From a virus, in the IMG/VR virus record IMGVR_UViG_3300025128_000196, positions 1-31,565 of that record: a stretch of 31,565 bases of DNA; one strand, written 5' to 3'. The notes under the pieces were generated by a model that searched no databases, had not been told where the DNA came from, and was given only the letters and a program-made list of their open reading frames with translations. Made by a program: the position numbers and the translations under genes. Below are positions 15,337-23,633 of the stretch, one piece after another (the stretch's first letter is position 1; each line of letters begins with the position of its first letter).

Positions 15337-17028
15337 TTAATAAGATGATAATACGTAATTTGATGATACGCTAAATAATTCTTTTGGTCCACCTAATTGA
15401 GTGGTATTGTCTGTAGATATTTTTACAGTTGCAAAATAACCTTTTATTCCTGACATAGCATTTCCAAATATAACTTCACCTGCTCTTACTGTGCTATTGC
15501 TAACTAAGTTGGCTACATATCTATTTTCTTTTCTATTAAAACCAGCCCTAAAAGGTATACCATTTTGAGTATATAAACCTTCATCATAACTTTTAACAGA
15601 GTTTGTAATATCTTGATTTTCTATATAATTACTATTAACTAAATCAAAACCTTGTAAATCTGACTCATAAGAATCTATTTGCCAGCCATTACTTCCCTCA
15701 TAAGAGACTGTATTAAAGTTTTTTGTTACAGAAACAATAGGGTTGAATATGAAAGTTATATTTGAGTTACTTCTAACTCCGTAAAATAGTCCAGCATTAT
15801 TTCTAGTTGTATTGTCGTAATGCTCGTAAATATCAGAATCGTAAAAACTATAATATTTATTTTTTAAACTTGCCATAAATTTAGGCTCGTAAGTGTAAAA
15901 ACTTACCCAACCATTTATTGCGTCTTCAAAAGCGACTGTATTGAAAATATCAGTGCCATTTGGAACTACATCTTTATCTTGAGTAGATACAACATAGTTT
16001 TGATTGTGCACGTCATAACCCGCTACAATTCTATCTTTAATGTATTTAGTAAAAGTTATATCACCGGCTATAGGTGTGCCAGGGCTTCTATCTAAGTATA
16101 TGTTATTTTCATCAAACACGCCAACAACATTTGCTATTATACTTCCGGTAGACTGAGGTATAGTAACTTGCATGCCTTTTTCTATAAAACTAACATTAGA
16201 TCCGGTTACATTTATTTTAAAAGGTGCTATTGTTTGAGCAGTATTAAAAACACATGTAAAAGTAAACTCTTTAAATTGATCTTCTATTTTACCAAGCTCG
16301 TCTCTGAAATAATCTGACATGCCATATTGAGATATAGGTGTCATACCATCTCTTGATAACCTCATTACAGCATTTCTATATTTATCTACAAAATATCTTC
16401 TATACCCATAAACAGCCAATGTTTCTGGGTTTTTACTTATTCCATATTCACCTACATAAGGTGTTATCTGACCAATCACATTATCTGTAGAAGTTAATGC
16501 AGCATTTCCTTCAGCTGAATAAATAGCATCTTTATCTATTAAAGCCCTACTTACTTTATTTTCTTGGAATATAGCTAAATTACTGTCTAAAGCATTTAGT
16601 TTTTGTATAGAACCATACATTGGATCAACTGCTTTTGTTATTTGTTCACCAACGGAAAAAACATTAGTATCATTAACATTAGTTATAGAGTTGTACAGCC
16701 CAGAGTAAATCAAAGCATTTGGTCTTCTTATTTGCTCATTAGTATCTTCTATTAAATAAGCTCTAACGCCGTAGCCACCATTAACGTTGTTAAAACCACC
16801 AGTAATTCTAGCTTCTTCAATAATCCAGTTTCTATCGTTATCGCTAAGTGTTGTTATAGGTTTTATTCTTCCTAAAGGTGAATTAGCAGAAGTAGGATAT
16901 AGAGGGTAGTTTTGAGGATTGCTAGGTAACCCAGGAAAAACAGGTTGATATGCAGCATCACCAGTACCAGTAGTATTATTTATATTCTTTTTTAATACAA
17001 AAGCATTGAAAAACTTTATTTTAGCCAT
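15337..17028 (-). CDS. Tail structural protein, beta-rich
   Basis: The 563-aa protein is rich in Asn, Thr, Tyr and Val with little charge, typical of beta-structured virion proteins. It begins MAKIKFFNAFVLKKN and has a Pro/Asn-rich segment at about 28-60. From about 120 onward the sequence alternates short strand-like stretches with Gly/Asn turns. It follows the 1143-aa gp10-like protein, and the two may interact in the tail knob or needle. No enzymatic motif is visible. I could not match it to a named family; a role as tail hub, plug or receptor-contacting protein is possible. Confidence 0.6.
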   Translation of the reverse strand: MAKIKFFNAFVLKKNINNTTGTGDAAYQPVFPGLPSNPQNYPLYPTSANSPLGRIKPITTLSDNDRNWIIEEARITGGFNNVNGGYGVRAYLIEDTNEQIRRPNALIYSGLYNSITNVNDTNVFSVGEQITKAVDPMYGSIQKLNALDSNLAIFQENKVSRALIDKDAIYSAEGNAALTSTDNVIGQITPYVGEYGISKNPETLAVYGYRRYFVDKYRNAVMRLSRDGMTPISQYGMSDYFRDELGKIEDQFKEFTFTCVFNTAQTIAPFKINVTGSNVSFIEKGMQVTIPQSTGSIIANVVGVFDENNIYLDRSPGTPIAGDITFTKYIKDRIVAGYDVHNQNYVVSTQDKDVVPNGTDIFNTVAFEDAINGWVSFYTYEPKFMASLKNKYYSFYDSDIYEHYDNTTRNNAGLFYGVRSNSNITFIFNPIVSVTKNFNTVSYEGSNGWQIDSYESDLQGFDLVNSNYIENQDITNSVKSYDEGLYTQNGIPFRAGFNRKENRYVANLVSNSTVRAGEVIFGNAMSGIKGYFATVKISTDNTTQLGGPKELFSVSSNYVLSSY

Positions 17029-17044
17029 AATATACTATCACTTG

Positions 17045-20000
17045 TTATTGAGTAAATATTACATCAAATTGACTAGATAAAGTACTTAAACCAGTACCGT
17101 TAGCATCAATTAGTTTTAATTTATATACACCATCAACTGCTAAGCTGCTTGCTATAATTGTTCTGTCTTGATTAGACCCAGTATTAGGAACTACATATAT
17201 TTCCGGATACAAAGCTTCGGTAGTTGCGTCTACAACTGCTAAAAACAATTGCTCTTTATTTCTACTAGTATCAATTGAACCATTTAAGAAGCTATCAGCT
17301 GTCATAGTAAACAAGTTACCTATAGGTTCTCTAACTACAGCTGGTGGATTGTTATTAAATATAGGCGCTATGTCTAGTAGTTGGCAATTACTTATTCTAA
17401 TAGGAGCATTAGTATATAAAGGTGTTGGTGAAGCAGAAGTATCAGTAGCTAGTAAATTAAATGTATAATTTTCATTTACGTTAGCATTTGAGTTAAATAC
17501 AAATAAAGCGTTTGTTTGTATTTTATATTTAGTAACACTTCCAGTGTTATCTGTTAATATTTGAAACTCTGCAGATCTATCAGCACCAGTTCCATCAGTT
17601 ACTAAATCTATTGACAAAGTAGAATTTGTTGTAAGTTTAGTTCCAGCAGCATCTACTAGTTCAAAAAACAATGTAGCGTCTGCACCACTAGCAGTGGATT
17701 CTGTATGTATATATTGTACATTTTGCCCTAATGACGTCGTGTTATTGCCAGCTGAATCTTCAACTCCTTTAGGAACAAGACTAACCACTTCATTATTAAA
17801 ATCAGATATTAAACCTGAGCTTGAACTTTCCCAAAAAATATCTAAAACAGATTTAGTAGGTTCAGTTTCAAAAACACCTAAATCTTGCCAAGCTTTTTCT
17901 ATATTGTATTTATCAGCATATGAAGGTGTTGCTCCTATTTTAAAACCAACAGTTTCTATAACTGCAACAAAAGGATTTGCTTGTGCATCAAAGAGTATGT
18001 CATGAAAGTTAAATTTAAAATCCGCAGCAGCGCTACCACCAACAAAATATGGATACCAAGGTATAGGATTTTGCGTTGTACTGTCAGCAGCATCGTTAAT
18101 TCCACCTGGGTACAATTCACCTTTAGTAGTTGTCCATCTTCCCAAATCTCTAAAAGGTTGAATAGAAACAACTTTAGATCCTTTAGGCCCAATAGAAGAT
18201 TGTTTGTTGTAAGATGTAGTGCCATAAGCATATATAGGGTTTACTCTATTAAACAATAAAGTTTCACTACCGAAAGTATCTTGATTACCACTAATAGTAT
18301 TTAACTCTCTTGGAACTTTATTTATGTTATCTCCACTTAAAGTTAATGTAGATAATTTATTAGTGGAAATAAAAGATGGTAAAAATTCAGAGTTACCTGC
18401 CCCATTAGCTACAGGAAAGTCAGTGTTGTTTTCAGTATAACCAATAGTATCCCAATATATTTCCCCAGCTAAAGCACCAGGCGTGTAAACATTGTAGTAA
18501 TCTTGATCTTGTTGTTTTACAACAATTCTATAGCTATAATATCCTAATGGGTTTGTTTGTGAATATAAACCTGGATAACCTTTTTTAGATAACGTTAAAG
18601 GAATCTCAGATCTTAAAGTTAAATCTAAATAATTACCAGTAAAGTTAACACTATTAGTTCCGAAGTTTTCATATGAAGTATATATAGTAGAATTTTTACT
18701 ACCTGCAGTTATATTATTTTCATCATTTAATAATACATTTGAAGCCCTACCATATCTATCAACTAACACTATACCAACTTGATAACTTCTGTTTTGCTTT
18801 AAAGTATGTAAAGGAAACTCATTGCTTAAGTTCCTATTTGCTTGATCTTGATCACTGCTTCCAGACGGGTAAGTTTTTTGATTATAATTTAAATCATAAT
18901 GCAAGTTGTCTGGAGAACTATGTTTATCTAAAAAATTACCATAAACAACTCTATTAGATACTACCTCTTGTGTTAATGCTCTTATGGGAACTTTGTCAAA
19001 CACCCTTATTAATTCTGCTTCAGGAAGCACTTTAAGTGGCTTGGATGATAAATAGTTATACTGGTATTTATCTGTTGCTCCTAGAGCTGTTAAAACGCTT
19101 ACTGGGACGTCTTCTATAACTCTAACTGCTAACTCATCAGAGTTTTTTACTAATATTTGTAGTTCTGATATTTTTAAATTATCTTTTACATTAGACCCTA
19201 AGTCTGGTAGTATTAAGTTTAATTTAACTTGGTCAACCCTATTTTCCATAAAGCTAACATTGCCACTTTCTAAAGTTACTTGCTCATCGTCATTTATAAA
19301 ATAACCGAACTGCTGTGGAACAAAAGCAGACTGTGTAAATGGAGCTATTAAAGAATACTCATCATCTTCATATTTAAATCTATAGCTAAATTTGGCAAAT
19401 TCATCTTTTAGTAAATTAGTGTCTCCTTTATAACTACTGTTATATTCTGGATTTGCCCTTTGTACCATTACTTTAACAGTTGAACCATTTACATATTTAC
19501 CTATAGCTGAAGTTGCTGTTACACTTAGCGTAGACACACTTGTAACAATATACTCATCTTCGTTATTTATAGTAATTTTATCTCCAATAACTCCAGTTGC
19601 TTGAGCTTTTAAATCAGGGTTGTTAGCATCTTGAACTATAGTAGAATAAGCAGGACTTGAAAACGTGAATAAACCTGAAGCACTAGTATACACAGCTGTA
19701 GTAATAATATGAGCAGGTAAGTACTGTTGTGAATTTGAAATTAAAGTAGGATTATTAGATGCATCTAAAAAACTAAAAGCTTCATATGGAGCAAACTTAG
19801 AAACAGATATTTGATCTTCATTGAAATAATAAGGATTATTAATTCCTGAAAATTCATAGCTATCATCGAATGCTCTTTGTATATTTATTTTCCTTGGTTG
19901 ATTCCTATTATCAGTCCAAAATAATAAATCTTCTAATAAGTTTACGTTTAAAATAGGTTGTGTTTTAGAGAAATTAAGGAAATTTCCAGCAATTAAAACC

Positions 20001-20476
20001 CTATAAGTATTTGTAATAACATTATATTCAGCTATATAACATCCAGCTCCTTTGTAAATAAAAACACCTGGAAAACCACTAGATGTATCTATGTAATCTG
20101 CAGGTGCAAAATTACTTAATTGATCGTTAGAACCATCAGTATAATCAGTTAAAAACAAATATATTTTATCGTTAAATATATCCATATAATAACCTATTAT
20201 TTCTAAATTAGGTAAAGTTAGCTCAGTTGGTCTTATTACAGTGCCGTACTTTTCTGTTACCTTTTGCCTTTCTAAAGCTGCTATGTCTTCTTTTAAACTT
20301 ACATTAACACCTTTTATTATGTTACCTAAAACATTTTCAATAGCACCGACGTCTGGACCTTCTGATCTACTTATATTAATATTTTGAGCATCCCTATACT
20401 CACCATTAGGTAAAAGCCTAGCGTCTAAGTCTTTATTCATTTTAGACTTGAGGAAAGTATTTTTTATTTCAGCCAT
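17045..20476 (-). CDS. Large tail/stabilization protein, P22 gp10-like (crAss-like stabilization protein type)
   Basis: The 1143-aa protein opens with LKSKMNKDLDARLLPNGEYR, followed by DVGAIENVLGN. This is the N-terminal signature I associate with packaged-DNA stabilization proteins of P22 gp10 type in crAss-like and marine podoviruses. The first about 700 residues are repeated beta-rich blocks with YLFLTDY-type strands, compatible with a propeller. The last about 250 residues are Thr/Ser/Asn rich and may form an immunoglobulin-like or fibre-like domain. It directly follows the adaptor/ring gene by 3 bases, the order expected for head-tail connector assembly. At 1143 aa it is much longer than P22 gp10 (472 aa), so it may also take over other tail-knob functions. 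Confidence 0.7.
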   Translation of the reverse strand: MAEIKNTFLKSKMNKDLDARLLPNGEYRDAQNINISRSEGPDVGAIENVLGNIIKGVNVSLKEDIAALERQKVTEKYGTVIRPTELTLPNLEIIGYYMDIFNDKIYLFLTDYTDGSNDQLSNFAPADYIDTSSGFPGVFIYKGAGCYIAEYNVITNTYRVLIAGNFLNFSKTQPILNVNLLEDLLFWTDNRNQPRKINIQRAFDDSYEFSGINNPYYFNEDQISVSKFAPYEAFSFLDASNNPTLISNSQQYLPAHIITTAVYTSASGLFTFSSPAYSTIVQDANNPDLKAQATGVIGDKITINNEDEYIVTSVSTLSVTATSAIGKYVNGSTVKVMVQRANPEYNSSYKGDTNLLKDEFAKFSYRFKYEDDEYSLIAPFTQSAFVPQQFGYFINDDEQVTLESGNVSFMENRVDQVKLNLILPDLGSNVKDNLKISELQILVKNSDELAVRVIEDVPVSVLTALGATDKYQYNYLSSKPLKVLPEAELIRVFDKVPIRALTQEVVSNRVVYGNFLDKHSSPDNLHYDLNYNQKTYPSGSSDQDQANRNLSNEFPLHTLKQNRSYQVGIVLVDRYGRASNVLLNDENNITAGSKNSTIYTSYENFGTNSVNFTGNYLDLTLRSEIPLTLSKKGYPGLYSQTNPLGYYSYRIVVKQQDQDYYNVYTPGALAGEIYWDTIGYTENNTDFPVANGAGNSEFLPSFISTNKLSTLTLSGDNINKVPRELNTISGNQDTFGSETLLFNRVNPIYAYGTTSYNKQSSIGPKGSKVVSIQPFRDLGRWTTTKGELYPGGINDAADSTTQNPIPWYPYFVGGSAAADFKFNFHDILFDAQANPFVAVIETVGFKIGATPSYADKYNIEKAWQDLGVFETEPTKSVLDIFWESSSSGLISDFNNEVVSLVPKGVEDSAGNNTTSLGQNVQYIHTESTASGADATLFFELVDAAGTKLTTNSTLSIDLVTDGTGADRSAEFQILTDNTGSVTKYKIQTNALFVFNSNANVNENYTFNLLATDTSASPTPLYTNAPIRISNCQLLDIAPIFNNNPPAVVREPIGNLFTMTADSFLNGSIDTSRNKEQLFLAVVDATTEALYPEIYVVPNTGSNQDRTIIASSLAVDGVYKLKLIDANGTGLSTLSSQFDVIFTQ

Positions 20477-20479
20477 GTA

Positions 20480-21601
20480 TTAATGTTTAATCCACTTAGA
20501 TTTACCTCTCATTACTTGTGTAAATTCTTCTAGCTTTATATTACTTAATCTTATTTTAGCGTTTCTTAATTGAGCTCTTCTATCTTTTTTAAACCTTTGA
20601 ACAATATATTCTGGTATGTTAATTTTACTAGATAATATACTATATGCTATATGCATATATATAGCTTGCTCAGCCATTTTAGGTATTTTGCTATCCATAT
20701 CGTAAGCAAGGCCATCTGATATATATTCTAGTATTATTAATTCATTTGCTAAACTACTTGAAAAACTAAATTTACCTTCTCTTTCATCTATAGTAAACCA
20801 ACCGTTTTTTTGAGATATTTCAGGCTCTAAACCGTATCTTTCTCCATAAGCTATTTTGGCAAAAGAAAGATCATACACGTCAGCGTTTTGAAACAATTGA
20901 TCAGTTAGTTGTCCTGTGATATTTAAATTGTCATTTCCAGCCCACCTTTCATTTGTTATAGCTTGTTGAGACTCTAAGTTTTCTCCGTCATTATCTTGCT
21001 CTGGTGTTCCATCTACATTTTGTAATAAAGGTTGTGTTGGGTTGCTAGTTAATCTTGTTGGGTATATAATATGCTTAACACCAGATGAATCAACCCAAGA
21101 CAGTTGAACGTAGTTAACATAGTCTTGTGGAATTGCTAAAGATAAACTTGGTGGAATAGTAAGTTCTTGTGATTTAACAGATTTTAAAGTGTCATAACTA
21201 AATTCTTGTAACCCTCTTTTAGCATGAAATATAACATCAGATCTTTTAACTCTTGGAATTAATTTATCTAAACCAACATAAGCTACCATAAAATTGTTTA
21301 CAATATCTGTTAAAGTAACATACGCATAACTACCATAATTGTCCCAAATAGACTGCTCTAGTAATTGTATAACTATTACATCGGTTAAAACAGGGGTAAC
21401 TATTAAGGTTATTTCATTGCCAGTAACTTTATAATCCGTAGTTAATGTTAATTCAACACCGTTTTTTAAAACTTTAAAATTAGGTTTTGGAGAAGTAACT
21501 AATGATGTGTCACCTGTCCAAGTGTATAAAGTATTTACAGAATTAGTAAAAGCTTGTTGACCAGCGTAGTATTGAGCGTTAGTTTCGTTTATTAATCCCA
21601 T
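20480..21601 (-). CDS. Head-tail adaptor / ring protein (tail tubular, P22 gp4-like) with extra N-terminal beta domain
   Basis: The protein has 373 residues. The N-terminal about 85 residues have the form TLYTWTGD...FKVLKNGVEL...DYKVTGNEITL, a small beta domain with an NGVEL-DY-V pattern common in phage tail proteins. The following helical part (about 95-150, DIVNNFMVAYVGLDKLIPR...HAKRGLQEFSYD) and the C-terminus (FTQVMRGKSKWIKH) match the adaptor/ring proteins of crAss-like phages as I recall them. It would join the portal to the tail. The leader is GATAAAAAATGG, with no Shine-Dalgarno. Confidence 0.7.
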   Translation of the reverse strand: MGLINETNAQYYAGQQAFTNSVNTLYTWTGDTSLVTSPKPNFKVLKNGVELTLTTDYKVTGNEITLIVTPVLTDVIVIQLLEQSIWDNYGSYAYVTLTDIVNNFMVAYVGLDKLIPRVKRSDVIFHAKRGLQEFSYDTLKSVKSQELTIPPSLSLAIPQDYVNYVQLSWVDSSGVKHIIYPTRLTSNPTQPLLQNVDGTPEQDNDGENLESQQAITNERWAGNDNLNITGQLTDQLFQNADVYDLSFAKIAYGERYGLEPEISQKNGWFTIDEREGKFSFSSSLANELIILEYISDGLAYDMDSKIPKMAEQAIYMHIAYSILSSKINIPEYIVQRFKKDRRAQLRNAKIRLSNIKLEEFTQVMRGKSKWIKH

Positions 21602-21604
21602 TTT

Positions 21605-22354
21605 TTATCTTTTTGAATTTACTTCTTCTTGAGCTAGCTCTCTTGATGCAGCTTGAATTATTTGTGGATCTCTTATTACTATACCAGAATATTTTAATAT
21701 TTCCAATATAACTTCAGTTTGTTGACTTTCGCTTATTTCAAAATTAACAGATCCAGTAGTTGGAATAATACCAGCACCTGTATTGGTAGGTTCATATACA
21801 TATTGTCCTAATGACCCTACACTATATGCCCAAACTACATCTAGTGGTTTTCTAATATAGTTAAAAGTAACATCTGTGTTAGCAAAAATAGTTGGACTTG
21901 GAAATACAGTTAATTTATCTTGTTGGTATTTAGCAACAGGGAAGTTGTTTGTAGGTTGAGTTAAAGGAGAGAGTTTTACTCTATTGTAATCTCTATTACT
22001 TAATATTTCTATTGGAGGTGAATTTGTGCCTTTGTTCCAAGTAGCAGATCCAAATCTATGTAAATCTGTTGGTTGGTCATAAACGTTAGATGTTGGAGGA
22101 GTTGTATTGTCTGCAAACTCAGTTTTTTCAAACACTTGAAACTCTTCCATTATATGATCCATCCTAGATGCAAACTCTACATCTGTTTTTGGCATACGTA
22201 TATATTGATTATAATCCTCAAAAAACTTTTCAAAAATTTCTAATTGAACTTGAGTAGCTATTTTGTTAAACTCATCAGGTGTTAAATATCCTCTTTGTTC
22301 TTTATTAAGAATATTTAAAACTGTGGTATATACCGTATTTACGTTTATTGCCAT
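21605..22354 (-). CDS. Head-tail connector / ring protein
   Basis: The chosen start is the ATG at 22354, giving 249 aa beginning MAINVNTVYTTVLNIL. A longer in-frame ATG at 22393 would place the first codons inside a terminator hairpin and its U-run, so it is rejected. The N-terminal helical region has YLTPDEFNKIATQVQLEIFE and is followed by beta-rich sequence (about 100-200) and a helical end (VILEILKYSGIVIRDPQIIQ). It is adjacent to the other adaptor gene (stop and start 3 bases apart). The assignment to the crAss-like ring-protein class is from recalled similarity and position. Confidence 0.65.
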   Translation of the reverse strand: MAINVNTVYTTVLNILNKEQRGYLTPDEFNKIATQVQLEIFEKFFEDYNQYIRMPKTDVEFASRMDHIMEEFQVFEKTEFADNTTPPTSNVYDQPTDLHRFGSATWNKGTNSPPIEILSNRDYNRVKLSPLTQPTNNFPVAKYQQDKLTVFPSPTIFANTDVTFNYIRKPLDVVWAYSVGSLGQYVYEPTNTGAGIIPTTGSVNFEISESQQTEVILEILKYSGIVIRDPQIIQAASRELAQEEVNSKR

Positions 22355-22366
22355 TTTAATTTTTTT

Positions 22367-22397
22367 AAAAAAAAAGGGTGGCGATAAAACCACCCTT
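22367..22397 (-). terminator. Intrinsic terminator after the 272-aa gene
   Basis: On the - strand, AAGGGTGG and CCACCCTT form an 8-bp stem (22374-22381 with 22390-22397) around an 8-base loop. A run of nine U (plus-strand A at 22367-22375) overlaps the end of the stem. It lies between the stop of the 272-aa gene (22413) and the connector start (22354). Confidence 0.88.
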
Positions 22398-22412
22398 AAT
22401 TATAGTCACTTG

Positions 22413-23231
22413 TTATTTAAATTTTTTCTCTATAGATCTGTAAACTTCAAGTCCTTCATCTGTTTTAAACCATGCAGCAATAGCTGAATATGGATTTTCG
22501 TCAAAAGGTACTGTCATTAATTTACGATTATTAGCAGCCCATTTAAATGTTCTTTGATCATTATCTAATTTTATTATATTTCTTTCTTTAGCCGTAATAG
22601 CAAAATTTCTTAATACAACATTTTCATCTTCAGAAAGATCTAAAAATAATTTAGGGTTTCTTTTAGCAAAATGAATTAAATCTCTTTTTAATTCTTTAGA
22701 ACTTAAGTTAGAAACACTAGAGCCAACTTCCACTCTTAATATAGCTTCAGCTTGATCAATGTCCATATCGTAAGCAACATTCATAGCAGATATTTCTAAA
22801 GCTAAGTTGTCAAAGTCATCTTCTGCAACTACTTCTGCATCAAATTCTTCAAATATAATTCCTTTATGAGGATGTTTAGCTAAAAATTCTTGTAAATTCC
22901 TTTTTTCTTTAGGAACTCCTAAATGACCCTTTTCAAAAACAACATGCTGTAGCGTTACGCTTCCTTTTTGTTCATCTACAAATATACTTCTTTGGTTAGT
23001 AGCATATCTTAATTCTCTTTCATAACCTTTTTCTGGGTCAAACCATACTAAAGGGTATCTTCTTGAGTGTTTACTTGATATTGTATAAGTTAAAGGATTT
23101 TTATCATTCACTAAATAGTAATTTCTATCTTTATACTCCCAAGTATCTTTTTTTACTGTAGGAGTTTCAACGATTTCTTCAACCGCTTTTACAGCTTTTG
23201 CTGTAGGTTTTTTGTTTTCTTTTGTTTCCAT
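22413..23231 (-). CDS. Conserved hypothetical protein in structural block, separately terminated
   Basis: The protein has 272 aa. A Lys/Glu-rich N-terminus (about 1-30) precedes a domain with YYLVNDKNPLTYTISSKHSR, FDPEKGYERELRYATNQ and VPKEKRNLQEFL, which I recall as conserved in marine phages without a known function. The C-terminal half (about 150-272) is helical and has a winged-helix-like look (LRNFAITAKERNIIKLDNDQ). It is the only gene of the - strand block with an intrinsic terminator on both sides, so it may have its own promoter or controlled expression. The AT leader before its ATG is the same 17 bases as that before the scaffold gene. A DNA-binding or head-associated role is possible; I do not assign one. 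Confidence 0.7.
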   Translation of the reverse strand: METKENKKPTAKAVKAVEEIVETPTVKKDTWEYKDRNYYLVNDKNPLTYTISSKHSRRYPLVWFDPEKGYERELRYATNQRSIFVDEQKGSVTLQHVVFEKGHLGVPKEKRNLQEFLAKHPHKGIIFEEFDAEVVAEDDFDNLALEISAMNVAYDMDIDQAEAILRVEVGSSVSNLSSKELKRDLIHFAKRNPKLFLDLSEDENVVLRNFAITAKERNIIKLDNDQRTFKWAANNRKLMTVPFDENPYSAIAAWFKTDEGLEVYRSIEKKFK

Positions 23232-23245
23232 AATATAATATAATA
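23229..23245 (-). repeat. Repeated AT leader, copy 1 (start of the 272-aa gene)
   Basis: On the coding strand this reads TATTATATTATATTATG, ending in the start codon. The identical 17 bases occur at 26339-26355 before the scaffold-like gene. It contains no Shine-Dalgarno and could be a shared translation-initiation leader or a simple-sequence coincidence. Confidence 0.55.
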
Positions 23246-23253
23246 TAATAGTT

Positions 23254-23281
23254 AAAAAAGACCCCGCCGAAGCGGGATCTT
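23254..23281 (-). terminator. Intrinsic terminator after the 103-aa head gene
   Basis: On the - strand the 10-bp stem AAGATCCCGC / GCGGGGTCTT (one G-U pair) is closed by a UUCG tetraloop and followed by six U (A-run 23254-23259 on the + strand). It lies 10 bases after the stop of the 103-aa gene and 22 bases before the 272-aa start. Confidence 0.92.
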
Positions 23282-23291
23282 ATTACTAGTC

Positions 23292-23603
23292 TTAAGACGA
23301 AACGTCTACAGACTTAATGTGAACAGCTGTAACCAATGTTGGTAAACCAACAGGTATAGCAGGTCCAGATGCTCCATTTGCTTTTTCAATTGCAGCATTA
23401 ACTAAACCTCTAACTGTAGCATATTGAGCCGCCGAAGCAGTTGCATATACTACGTCAGCTGTCATAACAGCAGGACTAGTACCTAGACCAACGCCGTATG
23501 ATATTTGTATATTGTCCGCATCAGCAGCGCTAACGTGAACTATGTTTTCAGCTGGAATAAGATCTACATCTCCTCCACCTTTGTTAAATGATATATAACC
23601 CAT
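23292..23603 (-). CDS. Small head-associated protein (candidate decoration protein)
   Basis: The protein has 103 aa, rich in Ala, Gly and Val, with little Lys or Glu. It starts MGYISFNKGGGDVDLIPAEN and has beta-prone stretches. It follows the major capsid gene by 30 bases and ends just before a strong terminator, so it is probably the last gene of the head transcript. Size, composition and position suit a capsid decoration or head-auxiliary protein. No family is recognised with certainty. Confidence 0.65.
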   Translation of the reverse strand: MGYISFNKGGGDVDLIPAENIVHVSAADADNIQISYGVGLGTSPAVMTADVVYATASAAQYATVRGLVNAAIEKANGASGPAIPVGLPTLVTAVHIKSVDVSS

Positions 23604-23633
23604 TTTCTTAAATTTTTAAATGTTAATAATTAA

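Noticed and set aside
17694-18957. Plus-strand and alternate-frame open frames inside the 1143-aa gene
   Set aside because: They are shadows of a long AT-rich coding gene: no leader, no recognisable protein pattern, and biased composition.
22355-22393. Longer start (ATG 22393) for the 249-aa connector
   Set aside because: The extra codons lie inside the terminator hairpin and U-run and would encode a low-complexity PPFFFKKIK stretch. ATG 22354 gives a normal N-terminus.
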